Below, piece after piece: positions 20,895-32,100 of a DNA stretch of 64,000 nucleotides. Positions within the stretch are counted from its first letter, which is position 1. Each line of letters opens with the position of its first letter. The position numbers and the translations under genes were made by a program. A model generated the notes under the pieces. That model was not told the origin of the DNA. It saw only the letters and a list, made by a program, of their open reading frames with translations, and searched no databases. The stretch spans positions 744,001-808,000 of the forward strand of contig NC_016520.1 of NCBI RefSeq assembly GCF_000236905.1. The letters are read 5' to 3'. This DNA comes from Tetrapisispora phaffii CBS 4417. Its lineage: Eukaryota > Ascomycota > Saccharomycetes > Saccharomycetales > Saccharomycetaceae.

Positions 20895-23392
20895 AATTAG
20901 ACACTGAGTACATATAGTCATTAAAGTGCGTTAACGCTTTTCTTTTTTTTTTTTTTGGTTCTTTTTTGTTGACCATAAATATACGAAAACTTTAGCCACT
21001 CTTACTCTCGCATTAAAACATTTACATAGTACATACACACATATATCAATTTATTATAGAAGTAATATTCATTCTCTTTAAAGAGAACAAATAATAATTA
21101 TAGAAATCTACATTATAGTAATCAATTTTACATTCTCAAGAAACAAAGGATGGTCGTGTCGGACTTTAAACCATGCAAGGCTCTTAATCCGAATAGTTAA
21201 CGTTCACTTATAAATTTAAAGAAGGACTTAACAACAATAATAATAATAATAACAGATAGTATTTTGACACGGACCTTAAAACTATCGAAAAGACGGGCGG
21301 AACTTGATAGAACGATTGAATACTTAGCGCCGAAATGACGGTATTATAACTTATAAAAAGAAAAATAAGGTAATAAGTTTTTAATTAAATTTATTATGCT
21401 TGGAAGTTAGACAAGTCCGATACTAATGTTAAGTGTTTAGAAACCACACGATTACTAAAATGTTGACGAAACATATCTTAAAGTTCGAAGAAGATATGTC
21501 TGTCTATGTATGCATTAAATCCAATCTAAGGGCATCTTGGTGATTTGAACTCAAGTACACACTAATGAATGCTGTTAAATAACTTTATTAAGGAACAATT
21601 AACACATAGAGGTATATAATAAAGTAGTATTTAGGGTCGATATATTATTTTGTAGTAGTAGTAGTACTAATTAAACACATAAAGATCAAAGTTAAAATTT
21701 ACGAATGTAAATATCAAAAATATAGGATTAAATATTTATAACTGAATCACTATTCTTTTCCTCAATAAAACACATAATAAAACTTACTCAAACGAGACCA
21801 CAACGAACAGAATAAAACATAATTTCTTATTGCTGCATAAGAAAAGATATGCAACAATAAGCAATTACCTGTTCCTTATCTGTACCATCGGTATAAAAAA
21901 TCACTTATATTCATGTAGATTACTTAGACAAAGGTATTTTTCATTTTGAACTGCAGTGATTGCATTTGACACTGAAAAGAAGGAAATACATATAGAAGTT
22001 TGAGCGAAATATGAGCGTAAAAACTGGTGAATAGAAAAAAAGAGACAGAGTACGAGGGTAAGAATAATTAAGACACAGCAAAAGTCAAGGCTTGACGAAG
22101 AGCTTGATTGTACGGAATCAACAGGCATGGTGTTGTTAGTGCATTCGTTAAAGTTAAAGTACCAACCATGTTTTATTATTATATATTTTTACTTCGCATT
22201 AGAGAACTACCTTGAAGAAACAAAGCCTTCGTTTTATTTCTTTACATGTATACTAACTAGAACTTCCTGTACTTTAACAATTGAGCAAAGTAAGTGTGTG
22301 AGGTTGGAATATTACATTTCTAGTTTTTTTTTCATGTTGTTCTCACTTACTAAATTTCCTGTAACTGTTGCGATTGTTGTGTAGTAGTTGGTGTTGGTAT
22401 TCGTTATTAGAAAACATGCTTTTGAAAAGCTTCGAGAACGTTTTTTTCCTTTTATTTCTTAATCACACGAATTATTTCGGCTCGGACATTACTTGGTTTG
22501 ATTCAAACTAGTTCCTACCTGTTATGAGACCGATTTGAAGTTGTTAAGTTATTCTTCAAAGAAACAGGTATTTCTTGTCTGTTTTTTTCCCATAAAATGG
22601 TAATAAGTAATATGTGAACGGTCAAACAACGTAAGAGTAGTCGGGTTGTATTAGTAGTCGGCGGTGGTGATACATTAACTCTCAGTACAATCTCTTAAAT
22701 TTCTTTCTTTTTTTTCTGGTGGGAATCGATCTTTTATTACCTTGATATTTTTTAATGAGATGGTGTATGTGTAGTTATGTATGTAACTGGTTGTAGCGGG
22801 ATCTAGGTAGTATATTTTAATAATTTGCTAGTTTGCAATAGTATGCGTGCACGCACTTGCTTTTACCTGAAAAATAAAACACACACATAATAATAATATC
22901 ACTAAAGTTTATTGAAAGAGATAGATAGAAGAAGAGGTAAATTTGTAATACTTTTTTTTATTCCAGTCTGTAGAACTTGTAAACTGTGAAAGTAGGAATC
23001 CGGAACTGGGACTATATTACTCAAATCAATGAGAAACTTAAATCAAGTTAGAAGTAGGTATGGTTTAGTAATTAATCTTATGGCCCTTCTTGTTATTAAA
23101 AAGCCTCCCCTTGTTCTTTTTTGTTATATAAAAGCAATTGGATTTTTACTATTGTTGTTTAATTTGATATTCGAATTATTTCCTTTACTTACATCCTTGT
23201 TAATTTATTTTACTGTAATAAATCCCTTCTAATCTTAATTAGATTTATAACTTAAGATATACATTAGAAAAAGATCCCAGATCAATTGATATTTTTTTGT
23301 ATTATATATTTATCATATATTGACTCATAGTCAAAACAAAAAAACAACATCAACATCAATAAGCTTTCGCAGTATTAAATATAAAAAATACA
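20895..23392. promoter_or_regulatory. 2.5 kb gene-free stretch upstream of transketolase
   Basis: No convincing gene on either strand. Open frames of up to 85 codons are AT-driven and have no features of real proteins. It contains an ATA/AAT microsatellite near 21237-21250, T-runs near 20943 and 22710, and a TGACTCA (Gcn4-type) hexanucleotide core at 23321-23327, only 66 bp before the ATG. The length is large for this compact genome. Confidence 0.45.
23321..23327. promoter_or_regulatory. Gcn4-type site TGACTCA before transketolase
   Basis: An exact TGACTCA lies 66 bp upstream of the transketolase start codon. Gcn4 binds this sequence in yeast. The position is unusually close to the start and may fall in the transcribed leader, so function is uncertain. 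Confidence 0.3.
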
Positions 23393-25435
23393 ATGTCCCA
23401 CTTCACTGAAATAGATAACTTAGCTGTTAACACTTTAAGATTATTGTCCGTCGATACCGTCGATGCTGCTCAATCTGGTCATCCAGGTGCTCCATTGGGC
23501 ATGTCTCCAGCTGCTCATGTTGTCTGGACCAAGTTCTTAAACTTAAACCCAAAGAACCCAGACTTCTGCAACAGAGACAGATTCGTTTTATCTAATGGTC
23601 ATGCCGTCGCCATGTTATATTCTTTATTACATTTAGCTGGTTTCAACTACAAGATCGAAGATTTACAACAATTCAGACAATTAGGTTCCAAGACTCCAGG
23701 TCATCCAGAATTCGACTTAGAAGGTGTTGAAATCACTACTGGTCCATTAGGTCAAGGTATCTCTAATGCTGTCGGTATGGCTATAGCTCAAGCTAACTTA
23801 GCCGCTACTTACAACAAACCAGGTTTCGAATTATCTAACAACCACACATACGTTTTCTTAGGTGACGGTTGTTTACAAGAAGGTGTTGCTTCCGAAGCTG
23901 CTTCTTTAGCTGGTCATTTACAATTGAAAAACTTGATTGCCATTTACGATCACAACCACATCACCATTGATGGTAGCACTGATGTTTCCTTCACTGAAGA
24001 TGTTTTAAAGAGATTTGAAGCTTACGGTTGGGAAGTTTTAACTGTTGAAAACGGTGACTCCGACTTAGATGCTATTTACAACGCCATCGCTCAAGCTAAA
24101 CAATCCAACAAGCCAACTTTAATTCAAAACAAGACCACCATTGGTTACGGTTCTGTCAATGAAGGTACTCACTCTGTTCACGGTTCTCCATTAAAGGCTG
24201 ATGACATTGCTCAATTAAAGACCAAGTTCGGTTTCGACCCAAAGAAGAAATTCGATGTTCCTCAAGAAGTTTACGATTTATACAAGACACAATTAGCTCA
24301 ACGAGGTTTAGAATCTAACAAGATATGGGATCAAAACTTTGCTCAGTACAAACAAAAATATCCAGAATTAGGTGCTGAATTCCAAAGAAGATTAAACGGT
24401 GAATTACCAGCTAACTGGGACTCTACTTTACCAGTTTACACTCCAAAGGACTCTGCTATTGCCACTAGAAAATTATCTGAAATGTTATTAGACAGTATTC
24501 ACAGCACTTTACCAGAAGTTTTAGGTGGTTCTGCTGATTTGACTCCATCTAACTTAACCAGATGGAAGGAAGCTAAGGACTTCCAACCACCTTCCAGCGG
24601 TTTAGGTGACTACTCCGGTAGATACATCAGATACGGTATTAGAGAACACGCTATGGGTGCTATCTTAAACGGTATCTCTGCTTACGGTGTCGGTTACAAG
24701 CCATACTCTGGTACTTTCTTAAACTTCGTTGCATACGCTGCCGGTGCCGTCAGATTATCTGCTTTATCAGGTCATCCAATCGTTTGGGTTGCTACCCATG
24801 ACTCCATTGGTGTCGGTGAGGATGGTCCAACTCATCAACCTATTGAAACTTTAGCTCACTTCAGAGCTCTACCAAACTTACACGTTTGGAGACCAGCTGA
24901 TGGTAACGAAGTTTCAGCTGCTTACAAGGTTGCCATTGAATCTAAATCTACTCCATCTATCATTGCCTTAACCAGACAAAACTTACCACAATTAGAAGGA
25001 ACTTCCATTGAAAAGGCCTCCAAGGGTGGTTACGTTTTACAAGATGTTGCTAACCCAGATTTAATCTTTGTTGCCACAGGTTCCGAAGTTTCCTTATCTG
25101 TCGATGCTGCTAAGATCTTAGCTTCCCAAAACATCAAGGCTCGTGTTGTTTCTTTACCAGACTGGTTATCTTTCGACAGACAACCAGAACAATACAGAAA
25201 ATCTGTCTTACCAGATGGTGTTCCAATTTTGTCTGTTGAAGTCTTGGCCACTAACGGTTGGGGTAAATATGCTCATCAACACATTGGTATGACTACTTTT
25301 GGTGCTTCTGGTAAAGCCCCATTAGTTTTCAAACACTTCGGTTTCACTCCAGAAGTTGTTGCTGAAAAGGCTGCTAAGACTGTTTCATTCTACAAGGGTA
25401 AGACAATCGTTTCCCCATTATCTTCCCCATTCTAA
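23393..25435 (+). CDS. TKL1: Transketolase
   Basis: Thiamine-diphosphate enzyme of the pentose phosphate pathway. It moves two-carbon units between ketose and aldose phosphates and supplies erythrose-4-phosphate and ribose-5-phosphate. The 680 residues equal the S. cerevisiae Tkl1 length. Visible landmarks are SGHPGAPLGMSPA (about residue 30), the ThDP-binding GDGCLQEG (about 157-164) with its downstream Asn/His segment, and IREHAMGAILNG (about 418). Also present are the pyrimidine-domain sequence THDSIGVGEDGPTHQP (about 467) and the C-terminal domain. Codon bias is strong. S. cerevisiae has TKL1 (YPR074C) and TKL2 (YBR117C). The adjacent OPY2 and NOT5 point to the TKL1 side, but the two are ohnologues. 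Confidence 0.97.
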   Translation: MSHFTEIDNLAVNTLRLLSVDTVDAAQSGHPGAPLGMSPAAHVVWTKFLNLNPKNPDFCNRDRFVLSNGHAVAMLYSLLHLAGFNYKIEDLQQFRQLGSKTPGHPEFDLEGVEITTGPLGQGISNAVGMAIAQANLAATYNKPGFELSNNHTYVFLGDGCLQEGVASEAASLAGHLQLKNLIAIYDHNHITIDGSTDVSFTEDVLKRFEAYGWEVLTVENGDSDLDAIYNAIAQAKQSNKPTLIQNKTTIGYGSVNEGTHSVHGSPLKADDIAQLKTKFGFDPKKKFDVPQEVYDLYKTQLAQRGLESNKIWDQNFAQYKQKYPELGAEFQRRLNGELPANWDSTLPVYTPKDSAIATRKLSEMLLDSIHSTLPEVLGGSADLTPSNLTRWKEAKDFQPPSSGLGDYSGRYIRYGIREHAMGAILNGISAYGVGYKPYSGTFLNFVAYAAGAVRLSALSGHPIVWVATHDSIGVGEDGPTHQPIETLAHFRALPNLHVWRPADGNEVSAAYKVAIESKSTPSIIALTRQNLPQLEGTSIEKASKGGYVLQDVANPDLIFVATGSEVSLSVDAAKILASQNIKARVVSLPDWLSFDRQPEQYRKSVLPDGVPILSVEVLATNGWGKYAHQHIGMTTFGASGKAPLVFKHFGFTPEVVAEKAAKTVSFYKGKTIVSPLSSPF

Positions 25436-25720
25436 GTGTAATGATAGACACTACTTAATGAATACGTATTTTATAATTATAATTAATGTAACGTATGTAC
25501 TTAATCATGTTTTATAGGTATATTCTCTAATTGATAAATTTTAGAAAATATTTTATTATTATTATTATATTTATTATTATATTTTATTGCTAATGTAAGT
25601 ATCTAGTTTAAGACCTGCATTTATTATGTTGTGCATTTAATAACACATGTCCATAATGCTAAACAATATTATATAAATATGTACATTTTCTGATGCGATT
25701 TATTGTTATTGTGTATTGAT

Positions 25721-27367
25721 TTATAATTTTTCAAATTCTTCCTCCCTATATTGAAAATCATGATTACAACGTCTTGCTAACCAACTATTTTGGTAATCGA
25801 AATACCTCCATGTTTCTTCTTCAGTCTGTGCCATATCTGGTGCAGATTTAGTGACTTCTTTAAAATACCAATTTCTATCCACTTTATTATATTTCCAATT
25901 TCTACATTTTGATAATTCTCTTGCAACTAAAAATTGTTCGTAAGTACCTTGATAATGATAGAAAATGAAAAATAAAGTGTCCAGATCGAATTTCCTGAAT
26001 ATTTTAGCCAATGAAGTTCTTGAATATATATCATTTACTTCTATGTTATCTTCATCAGCATTATTCTCATTTATTTTATTTGAATTTTCAGTATTTTCTG
26101 CACTCAAACGTTGCTGAGGTTGGACGTCCATTGGGCACACAAATCTAATTGGTTCATTTGGAAAAAATACTGATGTTGGATGAGGCAAAGACAATGGTTT
26201 CTTATAATAAATTGGAGTGTCTGCATCCAATGAATCAGGACAATTCAATAGTGATGACTCCAATTGTTGGATCATAGTATCTGGCATTTTTGCATATGGT
26301 TGCATTAACTTCCTTTTAGCATTTAATAAATATTTCAATTCATCTTTAAATAGAGGATTATTGAATGCTTCGTAATTTGCCATATCTGCTGCGATAATTT
26401 CATCAATCTTTTGTGTCATATCTTCGGGAAATTTAATATTTGATACTTTATCACTGTCTTCTTTATTTTTATTTGATTCCAAAGTTGTTTCCTTCTTCTT
26501 GACTAATTTTGTTGTTGAATCATTACTGATATTGTCATTTAATAAAGTTGTTGATGATTTCGATTTCTTTGGGAAAGCATTTCTATCGACATTTTTAAGC
26601 TTTGAAGGAGTGTTTGTAACACTCGAGGATGCTGTATTGGTTGACTCAAGGTTACCATCATTGTTAACTTCCTCCATTGTTTCTTTCTTAACTTCACAAC
26701 CCATATCTTCATAAATGGTATCATATTCAATGAAATCTGGATCTTCATTGTTCTCAACGTAGTATTTTATATCTTCTTTGAAATCATTAATAGTTTCTTT
26801 AGTTATTTCTTCATTTGTTAATAATTTTAAAAGATTTTCTAAATTTAATATATGAAATTCTAATCTTGAAATTTTATTTTCACATTCAGTAGAATCTATA
26901 TTTTCATCATTCTTAATCATTTCATTTTTCTCCAATTGAAGTTGTAATTCCTCAATGCATGTTTTAATAAATTGAAATTCCTCAGTTTCTACAATTTCTT
27001 TATTGAAATTATTAATATCAAACTTATCTGGATTACTTAAAGCTTCAGTGGAAAATTGTTTTGTTTTCATCAATTTTTCAATAGTTTTAAATTTCTCCAT
27101 ATCAATTTCAATCAGTCTTCTACTCTCTGTCAATTGTTGCACTTTATCCTTAATATCTTCTTTACTCAACCATGTCTTAATTTGATCTCTATGTTTTTGT
27201 AATTTTTTAATCTCTCGTTTTAAATCTGATTCCAATTTCTCTCTATATGAAGTATTGTCAGGATCACTCGCTTGGAACTTATCATGTATCAAGTCATACT
27301 CTTCCAAGCCTTCTTTAACTTTCTTTAACAATTTATCGACCTCTTGTTGTAATTTTCTTTGCGACAT
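25721..27367 (-). CDS. NOT5: CCR4-NOT complex subunit Not5
   Basis: Not5 is the Not3/Not5-type subunit of the CCR4-NOT complex, acting in mRNA decay, ribosome-state sensing and transcription. The 548-residue protein is close to S. cerevisiae Not5 (560). The N-terminal 230 residues form the conserved helical Not3 domain (LQQEVDKLLKKVKEGLEEYDLIHDKFQ and following long coiled coils). A Ser/Lys-rich linker is followed by the C-terminal NOT box (about residues 400-548, with LFFIFYHYQGTYEQFLVARELSKCRNWKYN). It lies convergently downstream of transketolase, as in YPR074C/YPR072W, without the intervening LTP1. Confidence 0.94.
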   Translation of the reverse strand: MSQRKLQQEVDKLLKKVKEGLEEYDLIHDKFQASDPDNTSYREKLESDLKREIKKLQKHRDQIKTWLSKEDIKDKVQQLTESRRLIEIDMEKFKTIEKLMKTKQFSTEALSNPDKFDINNFNKEIVETEEFQFIKTCIEELQLQLEKNEMIKNDENIDSTECENKISRLEFHILNLENLLKLLTNEEITKETINDFKEDIKYYVENNEDPDFIEYDTIYEDMGCEVKKETMEEVNNDGNLESTNTASSSVTNTPSKLKNVDRNAFPKKSKSSTTLLNDNISNDSTTKLVKKKETTLESNKNKEDSDKVSNIKFPEDMTQKIDEIIAADMANYEAFNNPLFKDELKYLLNAKRKLMQPYAKMPDTMIQQLESSLLNCPDSLDADTPIYYKKPLSLPHPTSVFFPNEPIRFVCPMDVQPQQRLSAENTENSNKINENNADEDNIEVNDIYSRTSLAKIFRKFDLDTLFFIFYHYQGTYEQFLVARELSKCRNWKYNKVDRNWYFKEVTKSAPDMAQTEEETWRYFDYQNSWLARRCNHDFQYREEEFEKL

Positions 27368-29126
27368 TGTTAATTTCTAAATATTTATGATAATAAAATG
27401 TTAATAATCGATACCAATTAAAGGAAGACTGTTTTGTTTCCTTTCAATCGACCACAGATGTATGAAATAAATAGCGAACAAGTAACCAGCCAAAATAACT
27501 GACAATGTGATTATATACACTATTGAACTATTTATAAGTTATAAGTTTCACATAGTTAATAAAAATTTATTCTACTTCTTAACTATGTTATATTGTACAT
27601 ATTATTTTTTTTGGCTATACTCAAGTTTTCAATTTTTCAATTCTACCACCTACTGAATAATATTTTTAAGTACTAGAAGAAAAAAACAGTGTAGTGGGAA
27701 GAATGGAGTACTTATACATGCCAATGTGGCATAATTTTAAAAAAATAAAGTAGAAATAGCCATATGGGCCTTGAGGTTTTCCTATTTTTATGATAGTTAC
27801 CCTGTTAAGATAAGGTTACCCTGGGGTATACTACCGTGGCATGTGACGTTACACAATTCCAGTCACATGATCACTTAGATATCATAATGCTTTACTTATA
27901 TACAGATATACATATATACAGATAGACACAGACACAGACACACATATATATATAAAATGTATGTGCGTGTGTGTAGATTAATAGCAATGCCATTCCCATT
28001 TGAACTACTCGTATATGTTGCTTTAAGAAAGTGTGATTTCCATTGAGAGCTGGAATAATAAATTCCCGACGGCTTTACCATTCTCGTTATTACTACTAAC
28101 CATAATAAAATAATGAAAAAGACTATTAATTATACGTCTATTCCACCGGTTATATAGATTTCCTGAGATTTTCTATATATATATATATTCATTTACAATT
28201 TACGTAGAGTCTTCGATTACATAGCATCTTGTTTAATATTGTATATATACTGCAGACAGATGGTTGACCGAGTATGTCTATCGTTCGCTTGCTAGTGAGT
28301 AATCAACTAAGTACTTACTTTTCTTGTAAAAGTTTCTCGGTTAGCAATAAGCCAATGGAAAATGTGATTTTAATTTTTTTATTCAAAACAACTACACATA
28401 TGATGAATGGATAATAAATAGGATCCTAGCAGTGGAACTGTTGCTAGTTTGTTTTTGCGAAAAGGATTTTTTTTGTGTAAGACCGTGTGAAACTTACAAC
28501 CAAAAACACTACTACAGTACTACTAATACTCTGTTGCGTTGGTTGGTTGTGCAGGTTGTTAGGTAACTAGGCTCTATTTTTTTTTTCAGATTTCATATAT
28601 GTAAACTACATATCCATTGCGACGACTGAAGAAAAATAGACTGATTTCGACTGGCCGGGGTTTGTTATATTGAGTCATAGACATTTTTATGCAATATAAT
28701 GAAAATGCATCGTGATTTTCTATTTATTCTTATTGTGAGATTATTTAACCTTTATTTGTTATAATATTAATAGTCATAACTATTGACATGGCATGAATCT
28801 GATATTGTTATCGTGTCAATACAACTGTCTGTAATATCTATTCGTAGCACCCTAATTATAATATGATGTTGTTACGTTTACCGATCAAGTTACACTACCT
28901 GGATCTCTTCTTGTCTAAAGGAAGTTTACAATGTACTATTGTGTGAGGTGAGAACTTATAGATTACTCATCGTCTATTAGATCTTATGATTGGTTTTTAT
29001 TGCTTTTGCAGTTAATATATAAAGGTGTGTATAATCTGTTATGTTTTACATATTCTTGCCGTCGATTCCTCAACAAATATACATATACATATACATATAG
29101 ACAAATAAAAGTTAATAACTACAATC
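27368..29126. promoter_or_regulatory. 1.76 kb divergent NOT5/LYS2 promoter region
   Basis: The two genes start away from each other. The stretch contains several TA-rich repeats (near 27895-27955 and 28180-28195) and a Gcn4-type TGAGTCA at 28671-28677. No gene or RNA was recognised, and the 27896-28081 frame is low-complexity. Confidence 0.45.
28671..28677. promoter_or_regulatory. Gcn4-type site TGAGTCA upstream of LYS2
   Basis: Exact Gcn4 core motif 450 bp upstream of the LYS2 start. LYS2 is under general amino-acid control in S. cerevisiae, so a Gcn4 site in this promoter is expected. A matching pathway-specific Lys14 site was not found. Confidence 0.45.
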
Positions 29127-32100
29127 ATGTCTAGTAGTACATATTGGATTGAAAAATTAGTTAATCCAACACTTAGTGTTTTACCAGGTGATTTTTTAAA
29201 ACCAAGCCAAGAACCGTTTATTCAACAATCAAATTATACTATTAATATATCTGGCTTAATTAATAGTGAATTATCTTCAAAATTTAATGATTCTTATATC
29301 TTACTACTAACCTGCTGGTGTTCAATTTTTTACAGAATGACAGGTGATGAAGAAATTATATTGTACATTAAAGATAATAAGGTGCTGAGATTTACTATTG
29401 ACAAAAATTGGACTTTTAATCAACTATATGATGTTTTAGATAAGGAAATAAATCAAGTGTTAATCAATCATGATACAACTGATATTTCATTCGATAATAT
29501 TAGTGAGTTAATTAGGGAGAAAAATGACTTGGAGATTATTCCGAGTCTATTTAAATTTGCTTTCTTAACTAATCAAAATAATAGCAAGCTGGACCAGTAT
29601 CAACATTCAAAATTAGATTTACTGCTATCATTTAATGAAGAATCAGATTCATTGGACTTTGTTTACAACTCTTTATTATTCGATCGAGAAAGAATTCAAA
29701 TTTTGTCAGATCAAGTGATAACCTTTTTATCGTCAGCAATAAATGATCCTTCATTAATAATAACAGTTATACCACTACTGACAAATTCATCAAAGAAAAG
29801 TATACCTGATCCAACAAGTAACTTAGGTTGGTGTGATTTTGTTGGATGCATCCAAGATATCTTTCAAGATAATGCAGAAAAATTCCCTGAAAGAATATGT
29901 GTCGTAGAAACAGGTAATGACAAAGATATACCGTCCAGAACATTCACCTATCAGGACATCAACCGCGCTTCAAATATCGTGGCTCACTATTTAATTAAGA
30001 CAGGTATCGAAATTGGCGACATTGTGATGATTTATTCTTCAAGAGGTGTGGATTTAATGATATCTGTCATGGGTGTTTTGAAAGCAGGTGCGACTTTCTC
30101 TGTAATTGATCCTGCATATCCTCCGCAAAGACAAACCGTATACCTATCGGTTGCAAAACCAAGAGGTTTGATAGTGATTAGATCTGCAGGGGAATTAGAT
30201 TCCTTGGTAGAAGATTATATCACAAACGAGTTAGATGTAATTACAAGGATCAATTCTATTGCTATACAAAAAGATGGATTTTTGCAAGGTGATATAAAAC
30301 CAGCTGATGATCCATTGGCATCACTAATTGAATTCCAAGATACAAGATCAGGTATCATTGTTGGTCCAGATTCAAATCCAACCTTATCTTTTACTTCAGG
30401 TTCGGAGGGTACTCCAAAAGGTGTCCTAGGTAGACATTTTTCCTTAGCATATTACTTTGGTTGGATGGCAGAAAAGTTTCAACTTTCTGAGAATGATAAT
30501 TTCACAATGTTAAGTGGTATAGCTCATGATCCCATCCAGAGAGATATGTTTACCCCATTATTTTTAGGTGCTAAGTTATATATTCCAACCCAAGATGACA
30601 TAGGTACTCCAGGTCAACTTTCTGAATGGATGAATAAATATAAATGCACGGTAACACATTTGACTCCTGCTATGGGGCAACTATTAACCGCACAGGCAGT
30701 CACCCCATTTCCTTCATTGCATCATGCCTTTTTTGTTGGTGACATTTTAACAAAGAGAGATTGCTTAAGACTGCAATCATTGGCTGAAAATTGTAACATC
30801 ATTAATATGTATGGTACTACCGAAACACAACGTGCTGTGTCATACTTTGACGTAATGTCAAGAGCTCAAGATCCATTGTTTTTAAAAACTAAAAAAGATG
30901 TCATGCCAGCCGGTAAAGGTATGAAAAATGTTCAATTGTTAATAGTAAACAGAAATGACCGTACTCAATTATGTGGGGTTGGTGAACTTGGTGAAATATA
31001 TGTACGCGCTGGTGGTCTGGCTGAAGGTTATAGAGGTTTACCTGAACTTAATAAAGAAAAGTTTGTTACCAATTGGTTTGTTGATCCAGATCATTGGGCG
31101 TTTTCAGATACTAGTGAAGGAAAGCCATGGAGCAAATATTGGTTTGGTATAAGAGATAGATTATACAGAACCGGTGATTTAGGTCGTTATTTACCAGATG
31201 GTAATTGTGAGTGTAGCGGTCGTGTTGATGACCAAGTTAAAATTCGAGGCTTTAGAATTGAATTAGGTGAAATTGATACTCATATATCTCAATATCCATT
31301 AGTTAGGGAAAATGTTACTTTGGTTAGAAAGAACCAAGACGATGAAGTAACTTTGATTTCATTTATTACGGTAAGAACTGATAAGGAAGAACTAAAACAA
31401 TTCGAATCTGATGTTCCACAAAATGGAACTTCTGATCATATTGTTAATAGTTTATTAAAATATGGTCCACTAGTAAAAGCTTTAAAAGATTTTTTAAAAA
31501 AATCTCTCGCAAGTTATTCAATCCCCTCGTTGATCATTGTTTTAGATAAAATTCCTTTAAACCCCAATGGTAAATTTGATAAACCAAAACTTACATATCC
31601 AACCATTAAACAGATGAAAGCTGTTGAAGAAAAGTCTACTACTTCAATACTTAATGAGGATTTCACCGAAACTGAATTGAAAATTCGTAATTTATGGTTA
31701 TCATTATTACCAAATAAAGCCGTAAACATTTCTAGAGATGATTCGTTTTTTGATTTAGGGGGGCATTCTATTTTAGCTACAAGAATGATATTTGCTTTAA
31801 GAACTGCATTAAATGTAAATATAGCTCCTGGTACGATATTCAAAAACCCAACATTATCTCAGTTTGCTTCTGCTATTGATAAAATCAGACTTAGCGATAA
31901 TGTTGATGCGTCGACTGCCAATACCGCAGATTACTATAATGATGCCAAACACTTAGTAAATGAGTTATCAGAGTCTTACTTAAGTAGAGATGACTTCATT
32001 TTGCCTGGACTACAAAAACAGAAGTCGACTATTAATGTGTTTTTAACTGGTGCTACAGGATTTTTAGGTTCATACCTATTAGCTGACATTTTGAATCATA

